A stretch of DNA of 64,000 nucleotides from Micromonospora okii (GCF_020884795.1 NZ_BBZF01000027.1:61359-125358); one strand, 5' to 3'; counted from the first letter of the stretch, positions 17,247 through 26,195 are shown. The notes: generated by a model from the letters alone, not told the origin. Numbers and translations: made by a program.

Positions 17247-18668
17247 GTGAACGATCGGGCGGCGGTGCGGCGGGCGTGGGGCGGTGGCCCGGCCCACCGG
17301 GCGTACAGCGTGGTGGTCTTCGTGCTGCTCGCCTCGCTGGACAACGTGGCGATCGGCCTCGTCCCGCCGCTGTACGGGTCGATCTCCGGGGCGCTCGGCG
17401 TGCCGCAGCGGCTGCTCGGCCTGGTCACCGCCGTCAGCTTCCTGGTCAGCGCCGCCGCAGCGGTCGGCTGGGCGTACGTCGGTGACCGGACCGACCGGAA
17501 ACCGCTGCTGATGGTCGGCACCCTGATCTGGGCGGCCGGCACCGGCGGCAGCGCCCTGGCCCAGAGCTACCCGACGTTCCTGGTCGCCCAGCTCGTCGCG
17601 GCGGTCGGCCTCGGCGCGGTCGGTTCGGTCGGCTTCTCCGTGGTCACCGACCTGATCTCGCCGCGTCGCCGTGGGCTGGTGATGAGCTTCTGGGGGCTGT
17701 CCCAGGGCGTCGGCACCCTCGCCGGGACGCTGGCCGGCGGCCTGCTCGGCGCGACCGACTGGCGGCGGCCGTTCGCTGTGCTCGCCGTCGCCGGCCTGGC
17801 CGCCACGGTCGCGTACCTGCTCACCCACGACATCCGGCGCGGGCAGAGCGAGCCGGAGCTGGCCGGGGCGCTGGCCGCCGGGGCCGAGTACGACTACCAG
17901 ATCACCCGGGCCGACCTGCCCCGCATCCTGGCCCGGCGGACGAACCGCTGGCTGGTGTTGCAGGGCCTGACCGCGCAGGCCGCCTTCGGGTCGCTGGTCT
18001 GGTTGCCGCTGCTCTTCGCCGAGCGGGCGCGGTCGCAGGGCTACTCGCCGGCCACCGCCGTCGTGGTGGGCAGCGTCTTCGCCACCCTGTTCCAGCTCGG
18101 CGGGGTGCTCTCCATCGTCGGCGGGCTGGTCGGCGACGCCCTGCAACGGCGTACGCCCCGGGGCCGGGCCCTGGTCGCGGCGGTGGGCATCCTCGCCGCC
18201 GTGCCGTTCTACCTGGTCCTGTTCTTCGTGCCCATCCGCATCGACGTGCCCGACGGCGGCGGCACCGGCGCGGTGGTCGGCGCGGTGCTGGCCAGCGTCG
18301 TCACCGAGCCGACGGTCGGGCTGAGCCTGCTCACCGCCGTCGTCGCCCTGGCGCTGACCTCGGCGAACTCGCCCAACTGGTTCGCCCTGATCGCCGACGT
18401 CAACCCGCCGGAGCACCGGGGCACCGTCTACAGCCTGGGCAACCTCGTCAACGGCGTCGGCCGGGCGGCCGGCAACGGGCTGGTCGGGGTGGCGTTCCAC
18501 GGCCTGCGGGCGGCCTTCCCGCCGCCGCTGAACTACGCCGTCGGGCTGGCCGCGTTCCAGCTCTTCTTCGTCCCGACCGGGATCATGTACTGGCTCGCCT
18601 CCCGCACCTCGCCCCGGGACATCGACGCCGTGGCCGACCTGCTGCACACCCGCGCGGAACGCCTGTGA
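17247..18668 (+). CDS. Major facilitator superfamily transporter
   Basis: A 473-residue integral membrane protein from GTG 17247 with about twelve hydrophobic helices. The loop between helices 2 and 3 reads GWAYVGDRTDRKPLLMVG, the MFS signature DRTDRKP. A longer cytoplasmic loop (ELAGALAAGAEYDYQITRAD) separates the two halves. The substrate cannot be deduced. It lies downstream of the xylose genes but is separated by a repeat block, and the spinster-like sequence does not point to a sugar. A large palindrome begins at its stop codon. Confidence 0.85.
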   Translation: MNDRAAVRRAWGGGPAHRAYSVVVFVLLASLDNVAIGLVPPLYGSISGALGVPQRLLGLVTAVSFLVSAAAAVGWAYVGDRTDRKPLLMVGTLIWAAGTGGSALAQSYPTFLVAQLVAAVGLGAVGSVGFSVVTDLISPRRRGLVMSFWGLSQGVGTLAGTLAGGLLGATDWRRPFAVLAVAGLAATVAYLLTHDIRRGQSEPELAGALAAGAEYDYQITRADLPRILARRTNRWLVLQGLTAQAAFGSLVWLPLLFAERARSQGYSPATAVVVGSVFATLFQLGGVLSIVGGLVGDALQRRTPRGRALVAAVGILAAVPFYLVLFFVPIRIDVPDGGGTGAVVGAVLASVVTEPTVGLSLLTAVVALALTSANSPNWFALIADVNPPEHRGTVYSLGNLVNGVGRAAGNGLVGVAFHGLRAAFPPPLNYAVGLAAFQLFFVPTGIMYWLASRTSPRDIDAVADLLHTRAERL

Positions 18669-18714
18669 GGAGGGGCCCCTTGTCAACGCATAGCGTTAAC
18701 AGGGGGCCCCTCCT
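18668..18714. terminator. Long palindromic terminator-like element, copy 1
   Basis: Arms of 22 nt at 18668-18689 and 18693-18714 pair with two mismatches around a 3-nt loop. The outer stem is AGGAGGGGCCCC and the inner part is AACGC/GCGTT. It overlaps the last base of the MFS stop codon and lies between convergent genes, so it can end both transcripts. A related element is at 26142-26189. Confidence 0.75.
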
Positions 18715-18724
18715 TACACACAGG

Positions 18725-20401
18725 TCAGGCGGCGCGGAACCAGACCGTGACGTCGGCCGGGACCGCGCCCTCGTCGGTCAGCGGGGCGCTGGCGTGCAGC
18801 AGCTCCGCGCCGGCCGGCAGTGGCGCCGCCGCGTCGCCGAAGTTGGTCAGCACGCTCACTTCGCCGTTGCGGAAGCTCAGCACCTCGTCGCCGGAGGAGA
18901 GCCAGTACAGGGTGCCCCGGCCCAGCCCGTGCTCGCGGCGCAGCCGCAGCGCCGTGCGGTACAGCTCGTACGTCGAGCCGGGCACCTCGCGCTGCCGGTC
19001 CACGGCGTACTCGGCCCACATCGGCGGCTGCGGCAGCCAGCTCGCGTCGGTCGGCCCGAAGCCGTACGAGGGGGCGTCGGCCTCCCACGGTATCGGCACC
19101 CGGCAGCCGTCCCGGCCGCGCTCGGCGTGCCCGCTGCGCTCCCAGGTCGGGTCCTGCCGCGCCTCGTCGGGCAGCGTCATGTGTTCCGGCAGGCCCAGCT
19201 CCTCGCCCTGGAACAGGTAGGCGGAGCCGGGCAGGGCCAGCATCAGCAGGCTGGCCGCCCGGGCCCGGCGCAGGCCCAGCGCGGCGTCCGGCTGCGGGTC
19301 GCCGATGCCGATGCCGTTCGGCCGGGGGGTGCCGACGGGCAGGCCGAGCCGGGAGGCGTGCCGGACCACGTCGTGGTTGGAGAGCACCCAGGTGGTGGGC
19401 GCGCCGACGGAGTCGGTCGCCTCCAGCGAGCGGGTGATCACCGCGTACTGGGCGGGGGCGGTCCAGGACGCCTGGAGGTACTCGAAGTTGAACGCCTGGT
19501 GCATCTCGTCGGGGCGGACGTACCGGGCCAGCCGCTCGGCCGGCTCCACCCAAGCCTCGGCGACCAGGACGCGCCCCCCGTCGTAGGAGTCGAGGAGGCG
19601 ACGCCACTCGCGGTAGATCTCGTGGACGCCGTCCTGGTCCCACATCGGCGGGCGCGGCCGGTCGGCCTCGTTGCCGGAGAGGATCTCCTGCGGCTCCCGC
19701 CAGTTCGCCAGGTCGGCCTGCTTGATCAGCCCGTGCGCCACGTCCACCCGGAAGCCGTCCACCCCGCGGTCCAGCCAGAACCGGAGCACGTCCAGGAACT
19801 CGGCGCGGATATCCGGGTTGTCCCAGTTCAGGTCGGGCTGGCCGGGGTCGAACAGGTGCAGGTACCACTGCCCCGGGCTGCCGTCGGGCCCGGTGACGCG
19901 GGTCCAGGCGGGGCCGCCGAAGACGCTGGTCCAGTCGTTCGGCGGCTCGTCGCCGTCCGGGCCGCCGCCGTCGCGGAAGACGTACCGGGCGCGCTCGGGG
20001 CTGCCCGGGGCGGCGGCGAGGGCCTCGCGGAACCAGCGGTGCGCCGACGAGGTGTGGTTGGGCACCAGGTCGACGATGACCCGCAGGCCCCGGTCGTGGG
20101 CCTCGGCGATCAGCCGGTCGGCGTCGGCGAGCGTGCCGAACAGCGGGTCGACGTCCCGGTAGTCGGCCACGTCGTAGCCGGCGTCGGCCTGGGGGGAGGG
20201 GTAGAACGGCGACAGCCAGACCGCGTCCACCCCCAGCTCCACGAGGTGGTCGAGGCGGGCGGTGATGCCGGGCAGGTCGCCGATGCCGTCGCCGTTCGCG
20301 TCGGCGAACGAGCGGGGATAGATCTGGTAGATCACGGCCTCGGTCCACCAGGCGGTGGCCGAGGCGGCGAGCTGTTCCTGCGGGATCGCGTTGGTGTTCA
20401 G
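18725..20401 (-). CDS. aglA: GH13 alpha-glucosidase / oligo-1,6-glucosidase-type enzyme
   Basis: A cytoplasmic alpha-glucan hydrolase of about 558 residues. The conserved N-terminal WWTEAVIYQIYPRSFADANG begins before the first ATG/GTG (20335), and no in-frame ATG or GTG lies upstream. CTG 20401 (then AACACCAACGCG), preceded by GGGAGAAGG, is therefore the best start. GH13 motifs are VIVDLVPNHTS, nucleophile region GVDGFRVDVAHGL, acid VLVAEAWVEP and VLSNHDVVRHAS. It is the last gene of a minus-strand operon with binding protein, permeases and LacI regulator, so it probably hydrolyses the imported maltose-, trehalose- or isomaltose-type sugar. Confidence 0.88.
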   Translation of the reverse strand: MNTNAIPQEQLAASATAWWTEAVIYQIYPRSFADANGDGIGDLPGITARLDHLVELGVDAVWLSPFYPSPQADAGYDVADYRDVDPLFGTLADADRLIAEAHDRGLRVIVDLVPNHTSSAHRWFREALAAAPGSPERARYVFRDGGGPDGDEPPNDWTSVFGGPAWTRVTGPDGSPGQWYLHLFDPGQPDLNWDNPDIRAEFLDVLRFWLDRGVDGFRVDVAHGLIKQADLANWREPQEILSGNEADRPRPPMWDQDGVHEIYREWRRLLDSYDGGRVLVAEAWVEPAERLARYVRPDEMHQAFNFEYLQASWTAPAQYAVITRSLEATDSVGAPTTWVLSNHDVVRHASRLGLPVGTPRPNGIGIGDPQPDAALGLRRARAASLLMLALPGSAYLFQGEELGLPEHMTLPDEARQDPTWERSGHAERGRDGCRVPIPWEADAPSYGFGPTDASWLPQPPMWAEYAVDRQREVPGSTYELYRTALRLRREHGLGRGTLYWLSSGDEVLSFRNGEVSVLTNFGDAAAPLPAGAELLHASAPLTDEGAVPADVTVWFRAA

Positions 20402-20467
20402 GGCCTTCTCCCGTGTGTCGAAGCCGTCCCGGTCACATGTTCCCCGCCGGCCGGGGGACGAACCCGT

Positions 20468-21532
20468 TCAGTCTGCCCGGGGCGGGGCGGTCGAGTCCCG
20501 TACGACCAGCCGGGTGGGCAGGATCACCGGCGTGACGTGCGGGTCCGTGCCGGCGTCGCGGGGGGCGGGGCCGCCGGCCGGCAGGGGGAGCAGGGCCCGC
20601 CCGCCGAGGGGGTCGAGCAGGATGTGGGCCGCCAGCCGGCCCTGCTCCGCCGCCGGCTGGGCGACGGTGCTCAGCCCGAGCACGCCCGAGAGGTCGTGGT
20701 CGTCGATGCCGATGACGCTGACGTCCTGCGGCACCCGCAGGCCGGCCCCGCGCAGGGCGCGCAGCGCGCCCATCGCCAACTCGTCGGAGGCCGCGAAGAT
20801 CGCCGTGGGCGGCTCGCCCCGGGCGAGCAGCTCGACCGTGGCCTGGTTGCCGCCGTCGGTGGTGAACTGCGACTCGACGTCCAGGCTGGGGTCGGGGACG
20901 ATGCCGGCGGAGCGCAGCGCCTCCTGGTAGCCCCGGCGCCGCTCCCGATGGGCGGTGAAGGTCAGCTCGTGGGGGTCGCCGGAGATGTGCGCGATCCGGC
21001 GGTGGCCCAGGTCGAGCAGGTGCCGGGTGGCGGTCCGCGCGGCGGCCAGGTCGTCGATGCGGACGCAGGGCCAGCCGGGCACCCGGCTGCCCGAGCTGAC
21101 GGTCACCCCGGGCAGGCCCAGCGCGGCGAGGAAGGTCAGCTCGGCGGGCCCCAGCGGGGTGCCGACCAGCATGACCGCGTCCACCCGCTTGTGCAGGCTC
21201 GCGGTGCGCAGCACCCGCTGGCGGGTGTGCTCCCGGCCGCCGAGGTTGTAGAGCAGCAGGTCGTAGCCGCGCTGGTGCAGGGTCTCCTCGACCGCCTCGA
21301 CGACGGTGCCGAAGAACCAGCGGGTGATCCGGGGGACCACCACCGCGACGGTGGCGGTCCGGCCGCCGGCCAGCCGCGACGCGCTGGGCGAGACCGCGTA
21401 CTGGAGTTGCTCGGCGGCGGCGAGCACCCGGCGACGGGTGGCCGCGGAGACCGTCGGCAGGCCGCGCAGCGCCCGCGAGACGGTCGCGGTGGAGACCCCG
21501 GCCAGGCGGGCGACATCATCGATCTTGGTCAC
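20468..21532 (-). CDS. aglR: LacI-family repressor of the alpha-glucoside operon
   Basis: A 354-residue regulator from ATG 21532. The N-terminal LacI HTH (TKIDDVARLAGVSTATVSRALRG) with hinge (VSPSASRLAGGRTATVAV) is followed by a periplasmic-binding-type effector domain with IDDLAAARTATRHLLDLGHRRIAHI and IGIDDHDLSGVLGLSTVAQP. It is encoded between the permease and glucosidase genes on the same strand, a common arrangement for agl systems. The palindrome TGTAAGCGCTTGCA upstream of the binding-protein gene is the likely operator. The gene symbol is given by analogy. Confidence 0.88.
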   Translation of the reverse strand: MTKIDDVARLAGVSTATVSRALRGLPTVSAATRRRVLAAAEQLQYAVSPSASRLAGGRTATVAVVVPRITRWFFGTVVEAVEETLHQRGYDLLLYNLGGREHTRQRVLRTASLHKRVDAVMLVGTPLGPAELTFLAALGLPGVTVSSGSRVPGWPCVRIDDLAAARTATRHLLDLGHRRIAHISGDPHELTFTAHRERRRGYQEALRSAGIVPDPSLDVESQFTTDGGNQATVELLARGEPPTAIFAASDELAMGALRALRGAGLRVPQDVSVIGIDDHDLSGVLGLSTVAQPAAEQGRLAAHILLDPLGGRALLPLPAGGPAPRDAGTDPHVTPVILPTRLVVRDSTAPPRAD

Positions 21533-21593
21533 GCTTTCCCCGCTCCGCGCCCGCCCGCCGCCGCCCGGTGACGGGCGGCGGCGGGCGTCCAGG

Positions 21594-22559
21594 TCAGCCC
21601 TTGACGCTACCGGCGAGCAGGCCGCGCACGAAGTACCGCTGGAGCGACAGGAACACGATCAACGGTACGACCATCGAGACGAACGCGCCGGCGGTCAGCC
21701 GTTGCCACTCGTTGCCCCGGCTGCCGGCCATCTCGGCCAGCCGGACGGTCAGCGGGGCGGTCTCGTTGCCGCCCCCGGCGAAGATCAGCGCGACCAGCAG
21801 ATCGTTCCAGACCCAGAGGAACTGGAAGATGCCGAAGGCCGCGAGGGCCGGGGTGATCAGCGGCAGGACGATGGTGCGGAAGATCTTCGGGTGGGTGGCC
21901 CCGTCGACCCGGGCCGCCTCCATCAGGTCCTTGGGCAGTTGCGAGATGAAGTTGTGCAGCAGGAAGACGGCGAACGGAAGCGCGAAGCAGGTGTGCGCGA
22001 ACCACACCTGCGCGAACTTCTGCTCGTCGACCAGGTCCCAGGCGGGCATGAGGGTGACCCCGCCGAGGGTGACGCCGGTGGAGAAGAACTTCAGCAGCGG
22101 CACCAGGGCCATCTGCAACGGGACGATCTGCAACGCGAAGATCGCGATGTACATCCAGTCCCGGCCGCGGAAGTTGATCCACGCCAGGGCGTACGCGGCG
22201 AGCGACGCGAACGCGAGCGGGAACAGCACCGACGGGATGGTGATCGCCAGCGAGTTGATGAAGTAGCTGGCGAGCTGCCCCGAGGAGGAGGACGTGCCGA
22301 ACAGCACCTCCTGGTAGTTCTCCACGGTGAACTGCGGATCGCTGAAGAACGTCCACCAGCCGGTGGTCTTGATCTGGTCCTCCGGCCGGAACGAGGAGAC
22401 GAGCAGGCCGAAGGTCGGAACCGTCCAGAGCAGCGCCACGATGATCGAGACCACCGTCGCGGTGCGGCTGTTCAGCCGCGTCCGTACCCGCCCGGCGGCG
22501 GTGGACCTCTTCGTGGTGGCCTGGGCCCCGGCGGGCATCGCGGGCGTCGTGGTGGTCAT
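21594..22559 (-). CDS. aglG: ABC sugar transporter permease (MalG-type)
   Basis: A 321-residue inner-membrane permease from ATG 22559, with six hydrophobic helices. The cytoplasmic EAA loop (LMEAARVDGATHPKIFRTIV, about 205-225), which contacts the ATPase, is intact. The N-terminal ~35 residues are Thr/Ala/Arg-rich. It forms a heterodimer with the MalF-type subunit, whose gene ends 2 bp upstream. The operon has no ATPase gene, so a shared MsiK-like ATPase encoded elsewhere must energise it. Confidence 0.9.
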   Translation of the reverse strand: MTTTTPAMPAGAQATTKRSTAAGRVRTRLNSRTATVVSIIVALLWTVPTFGLLVSSFRPEDQIKTTGWWTFFSDPQFTVENYQEVLFGTSSSSGQLASYFINSLAITIPSVLFPLAFASLAAYALAWINFRGRDWMYIAIFALQIVPLQMALVPLLKFFSTGVTLGGVTLMPAWDLVDEQKFAQVWFAHTCFALPFAVFLLHNFISQLPKDLMEAARVDGATHPKIFRTIVLPLITPALAAFGIFQFLWVWNDLLVALIFAGGGNETAPLTVRLAEMAGSRGNEWQRLTAGAFVSMVVPLIVFLSLQRYFVRGLLAGSVKG

Positions 22560-22560
22560 C

Positions 22561-23610
22561 TCAGCCCTCCCGCTGCTGACGCAGGTTGCGGATCTGGTAG
22601 ATCACGAGCGGGATCACCAGCACGAACAGGAAGACCGCCAGCGCCGAGCCCTGCCCGTTCTGGCCGTACCGGAACGACTGGTTGTACATCTCGTTCGCGA
22701 TGACGCTCGTGTCGTAGTTGCCGTTGGTGCCGGTGCGGACGATGTCGAAGACCTTCAGGGTGGCGATCGAGATCGTCACCACCACGACGATCAACGCCGG
22801 GCGGATGCTCGGCATGGTGATCTGCCAGAACATCTGCCACGGGGTGACCCCGTCCAGCCGCGCGGCCTCGACGATGTCGGCCGGGATGGCCTTGATCGCG
22901 GCGGAGAGCACCACCATCGCGAAGCCGGCCTGGATCCAGACCATGATCACGATGAGCAGCAGGGTGTTCAGGGGCGAGTCGAGCAGCCACTGCTTCGGCT
23001 CGCCGCCGAAGCTCACCACGATCTGGTTGAGCAGACCGATCTGCTCCTGCCCCTCGCCCCGGTACGCGTAGACGAACTTCCAGATGATCGCCGCGCCGAC
23101 GAACGAGATCGCCATCGGCATGAAGATCAGCGACTTGGCCACCGACTCGAACCGGGCCTTGTCCACCATGATCGCGTAGAGCAGCCCGAACGTGGTCGCC
23201 AGCAGCGGCACCAGCAGCACCCAGACGAGCGTGTTGATCAGCACCCGGACGATCGAGTCCTCGGAGAACATCCAGGTGTAGTTGCGCAGGCCGACCCAGT
23301 TGTCGCTGCCACCGTCCATGAACGACAGCAGCGTCGTGCGGATGGCCGGGAAGACCAGGCCGATCAGGAGCAGCAGCACCGCCGGCAGCATGAAGAAGAA
23401 CGCGAACCCGCTCTCGCCCCGCTTCGGCCGCCGGATCGGCGGAGCCCCGTTCGCCGAGGCGGCGACCAGCTGCGCCTCGCGGCGTCGGGCGAACCACGAC
23501 GGCACGGCGTCGAGGAGCAGCAGCAGGCCCCCGACGACCGCGACGAACGCGATCAGCCCGTACATCAGCATGAGGAGCTTCGGCTGCTCTTCGGCGAAGT
23601 CGAACTCCAT
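22561..23610 (-). CDS. aglF: ABC sugar transporter permease (MalF-type)
   Basis: A 349-residue permease from ATG 23610, preceded by AAGGAGGG. An extra N-terminal helix (LMLMYGLIAFVAVVGGLLLL) precedes the core of about six helices. The EAA loop reads VEAARLDGVTPWQMFWQITM. A larger periplasmic loop carries NWVGLRNYTWMF. It pairs with the adjacent MalG-type subunit to import an oligosaccharide handed over by the lipoprotein encoded upstream. Gaps of 2 bp and 128 bp to its neighbours indicate one transcript. Confidence 0.9.
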   Translation of the reverse strand: MEFDFAEEQPKLLMLMYGLIAFVAVVGGLLLLLDAVPSWFARRREAQLVAASANGAPPIRRPKRGESGFAFFFMLPAVLLLLIGLVFPAIRTTLLSFMDGGSDNWVGLRNYTWMFSEDSIVRVLINTLVWVLLVPLLATTFGLLYAIMVDKARFESVAKSLIFMPMAISFVGAAIIWKFVYAYRGEGQEQIGLLNQIVVSFGGEPKQWLLDSPLNTLLLIVIMVWIQAGFAMVVLSAAIKAIPADIVEAARLDGVTPWQMFWQITMPSIRPALIVVVVTISIATLKVFDIVRTGTNGNYDTSVIANEMYNQSFRYGQNGQGSALAVFLFVLVIPLVIYQIRNLRQQREG

Positions 23611-23738
23611 CAACCCTCCTTCGGGTTCGGATCTGTTCGGCGTGGTCCGGCCCGCGCGGCGACTCCGGCGCAACCGTCGTCGCCGGTGCGGACGACGTCG
23701 GCGCGCGGGGTGCCGCCGGGCCGGACCACCGCCTCAGA

Positions 23739-25085
23739 TCACTTCGGCCAGCTGCTCTCGATGCCCTGGAGCACCGTGGCGGTGTCCTTGCCGTTGATCC
23801 AGTCGACCATGCCCTTCCAGAAGGTGCCCGCGCCGACGGCGGCCGGCATCAGGTCGGACCCGTCGAACCGGAAGACGGTCTTCTGGTCGAGCAGGATCTG
23901 GACGGAGAGCTTGTCGACCGGGTTCGGCACGTTGGCCAGGTCGAGCTTCTTGTTGGCCGAAACCCAGTCGCCGATCTTGGCGCGGCTGTTGGCGTACTCG
24001 CCGGAGGCCAGGTAGGTCTGCACCGCCTGGACCTCGGGGCGGTCGGCGAAGGCCGCGACGAACTCGCCGCCGCCGAGGACCGGCTTGCCCTTGGCCGGGT
24101 CGATGGCCGGGAAGTAGAACGCGAAGACGTCGCCGTCCTCGGCCACCTTGGTGCCCTTCGGCCACTGGTTGGCGTAGAAGGACGCCTGGCGGTGCAGGCC
24201 GCACTTGCCGGTGGTGATCGGCGTGCCCGCCTCCTGGAAGGAGGTGGTGGCGATGCTCTTCACGCCGCCGAAGCCGCCGTTGACGTACTTCTCGTTCTTG
24301 AGGATCGTGCCGGCCTTGTCGAGGGCCTCGGCGACCTTGGGGTCGTTGAACGGGATGCCGTGGGTGGTCCACTGGTCGTAGACCTCGGGGGTCTGCGTCC
24401 GCAGCATCAGGTCCTCGATCCAGTCCGTGGCCGGCCAGCCGGTCGCGTCCTGGGACTCGATGCCGGCGCACCACGGCTTGGTGCCGCTCGCCGCGATCTG
24501 GTCGCTGAGCTTGATCAGCTCGTCCCACGTGGTGGGGACGGTCCAGCCCTTCTCCTTGAACGTCTTCGGCGAGTACCAGACGAAGGACTTGACGTTCGAG
24601 CCGAGCGGGGCGCCGTAGAACTGGCCGTTGACGGTGCTGTACTTCAGCCAGTCGGCCGAGTAGTTCTGCTCGGCCATGGCCTTGGTGTCTGCGCCGGCCG
24701 GCTTCAGCTTGCCGGAGTCGGCGAACCGCTTGAGCAGGCCCGGCTGCGGGATGAAGGCGATGTCGGGGGCGTTGCCGCCGTCGACCTGGACGCCGAGCTG
24801 GGCCTCGAACTCGCCGCTGCCCTCGTGGTCGATGTCGATGCCGGTGCAGTCCTCGAACTGCTTCCAGGACTGGTCGAGGCGGTCGGCCTCGATGTCCCGG
24901 ATCGAGGAGTAGATCTTGACCTTCTTGCCGTCGTGCCCCTCGTATGCGCTGTAGCCCGCGCACTCCGCGGAGCCCGCCTTGTCGCTCTTCTTGTCGTCGC
25001 CGGTGCCGCAGGCAGCGACGCCGAGCGCCAGCCCCAGTACGCCGGCGACCGCGAGAGCCTGGCGTGGTCTGGCAGAGACCGCCAT
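23739..25085 (-). CDS. aglE: Sugar-binding lipoprotein of the alpha-glucoside ABC transporter
   Basis: A 448-residue lipoprotein from ATG 25085, with AAGGAAGGAG 6-15 nt upstream. The signal peptide ends in the lipobox LGVAAC with Cys26 as the lipidated residue. The mature protein is a family 1 solute-binding protein: NAPDIAFIPQPGLLKRFAD, YGAPLGSNVKSFVWYSPKTF, VPTTWDEL and late FPAIDP / GGGEFVAAF segments. It captures the sugar outside the membrane. It is the first gene of the operon and carries a LacI-type palindrome 67 bp upstream, so sugar availability probably controls the whole unit. Confidence 0.92.
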   Translation of the reverse strand: MAVSARPRQALAVAGVLGLALGVAACGTGDDKKSDKAGSAECAGYSAYEGHDGKKVKIYSSIRDIEADRLDQSWKQFEDCTGIDIDHEGSGEFEAQLGVQVDGGNAPDIAFIPQPGLLKRFADSGKLKPAGADTKAMAEQNYSADWLKYSTVNGQFYGAPLGSNVKSFVWYSPKTFKEKGWTVPTTWDELIKLSDQIAASGTKPWCAGIESQDATGWPATDWIEDLMLRTQTPEVYDQWTTHGIPFNDPKVAEALDKAGTILKNEKYVNGGFGGVKSIATTSFQEAGTPITTGKCGLHRQASFYANQWPKGTKVAEDGDVFAFYFPAIDPAKGKPVLGGGEFVAAFADRPEVQAVQTYLASGEYANSRAKIGDWVSANKKLDLANVPNPVDKLSVQILLDQKTVFRFDGSDLMPAAVGAGTFWKGMVDWINGKDTATVLQGIESSWPK

Positions 25086-25151
25086 GCCGTTCTCCTTCCT
25101 TGCCGGCGCGGCCGTGCTCGATCCGGCGCCGGACCATTGGACATCACCACA

Positions 25152-25165
25152 TGTAAGCGCTTGCA
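25152..25165. promoter_or_regulatory. LacI-family operator upstream of the agl operon
   Basis: TGTAAGCGCTTGCA is a palindrome with one mismatched pair, centred between 25158 and 25159 on AAGC/GCTT, the central motif of LacI/GalR operators. It lies 67 bp upstream of the lipoprotein start in a relatively AT-rich patch, a good location for the operon promoter. The LacI regulator of the same operon is the obvious candidate binder. Confidence 0.65.
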
Positions 25166-25321
25166 ATTGTGGCCAGTCCAGCCCCATCCGGACACGGACG
25201 AGTAACAATCCGGAAATCTGCTCACCCTTCGTGGGCGCGCTCCCACGGAATAGGGGTAGGTGGGGTGCCGTCACCCCTTTCCGCGCCTGGCGGTTTCTGT
25301 CACCCTGGGGTCAGCCGATCG

Positions 25322-25336
25322 AAGGTTATGAACCTT
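25322..25336. promoter_or_regulatory. Perfect palindrome AAGGTT-ATG-AACCTT before the M23 gene
   Basis: Six-base arms AAGGTT (25322-25327) and AACCTT (25331-25336) flank ATG, 13 bp before the peptidase start. The position could suit an operator, or a hairpin that affects translation initiation. No binder is identified. Confidence 0.35.
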
Positions 25337-25348
25337 AGGGGGTACGGG

Positions 25349-26122
25349 ATGCGTAAGCGGTGGTTCAGCCTCGCGGCGGCCGGTGTGCTGGTCGCGGCGA
25401 CCCTGGTGCCGGCGGCCCCGGCCATGGCCGCGCCGACCTTCAAGGTGCCGTTCCCCTGCGGCCAGTCCTGGTCCGGGCAGACCCGCTCCGGCCACAGCCC
25501 CGCGTACGCGGTCGACTTCAACCGCACCGACGACCAGGGCGACCCGGTGGTGGCCAGCGCGCCCGGCACCGTCGACCGGGTGACCGACCTCGGCGGCACC
25601 AGCTACGGCAAGTACGTCCGGATCGACCACGGCGGCGGCTACAGCACGTACTACGCCCACCTCAGCGGCTTCAACGTCTCCGTGGGCCAGAGCGTCGGCT
25701 ACGGCAAGGTGATCGGCTGGGTCGGCAGCACCGGCGGTTCCACCGGCCCGCACCTGCACTACGAGCAGCGGCTCAACGGCAACGACATCCAGGTCCGCTT
25801 CAACGGCACGCTGGCGCTGTACTGGGGCACCAAGTCCTACACCAGCAACAACAACTGCTCCTCCGGCGCGGGGTCGGGCACGGTCGACACCGCCGGCACG
25901 CCGCTGACCGTCCGCTCCGGGCCCGGCACCGGGTACGCCTCGGTGGGCACGGTCGCCGACGGGGCCAAGGTCACGATCCAGTGCCAGACCAGCGGCACCT
26001 CCGTCACCGGGACCTACGGCACCAGCTCGATCTGGGACCGGATCGGCAGCGGCCGGTTCATCGCCGACGCCTACGTCTACACCGGGCACGACGGCTACAT
26101 CCCCAACGTCCCGCGCTGCTGA
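25349..26122 (+). CDS. Secreted M23-family metallopeptidase with C-terminal SH3-like domain
   Basis: A 257-residue exported protein from ATG 25349, with AGGGGG a few bases upstream. A signal peptide (KRWFSLAAAGVLVAATLV, cleavage after AMA-A) precedes a LytM/M23 domain: YAVDFNRTDDQGDPVVASAPG (metal Asp), YVRIDHGGGYSTYYAHLSG and the C-terminal zinc motif TGPHLHYE near 133. The first zinc ligand HxxxD-type segment reads HSPAYAVD, as in secreted actinobacterial members. An SH3b-like module (PLTVRSGPGTGYASVGTV) ends the protein. Probable role is peptidoglycan cross-bridge cleavage outside the cell. Confidence 0.88.
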   Translation: MRKRWFSLAAAGVLVAATLVPAAPAMAAPTFKVPFPCGQSWSGQTRSGHSPAYAVDFNRTDDQGDPVVASAPGTVDRVTDLGGTSYGKYVRIDHGGGYSTYYAHLSGFNVSVGQSVGYGKVIGWVGSTGGSTGPHLHYEQRLNGNDIQVRFNGTLALYWGTKSYTSNNNCSSGAGSGTVDTAGTPLTVRSGPGTGYASVGTVADGAKVTIQCQTSGTSVTGTYGTSSIWDRIGSGRFIADAYVYTGHDGYIPNVPRC

Positions 26123-26141
26123 CCCGCGCCCCCTACTTGTT

Positions 26142-26189
26142 AGGAAGGGACCCCTATACAACGGAATCCGTTGGTAGGGGGCCCTTCCT
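26142..26189. terminator. Long palindromic terminator-like element, copy 2
   Basis: Arms at about 26142-26164 and 26168-26189 pair with small mismatches around a short AAT loop. The outer stem AGGAAGGG/CCCTTCCT, the run of C/G and the inner CAACGG/CCGTTG follow the same plan as the element at 18668-18714. It lies between the convergent M23 peptidase and TspO genes. Confidence 0.72.
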
Positions 26190-26195
26190 TGCACC

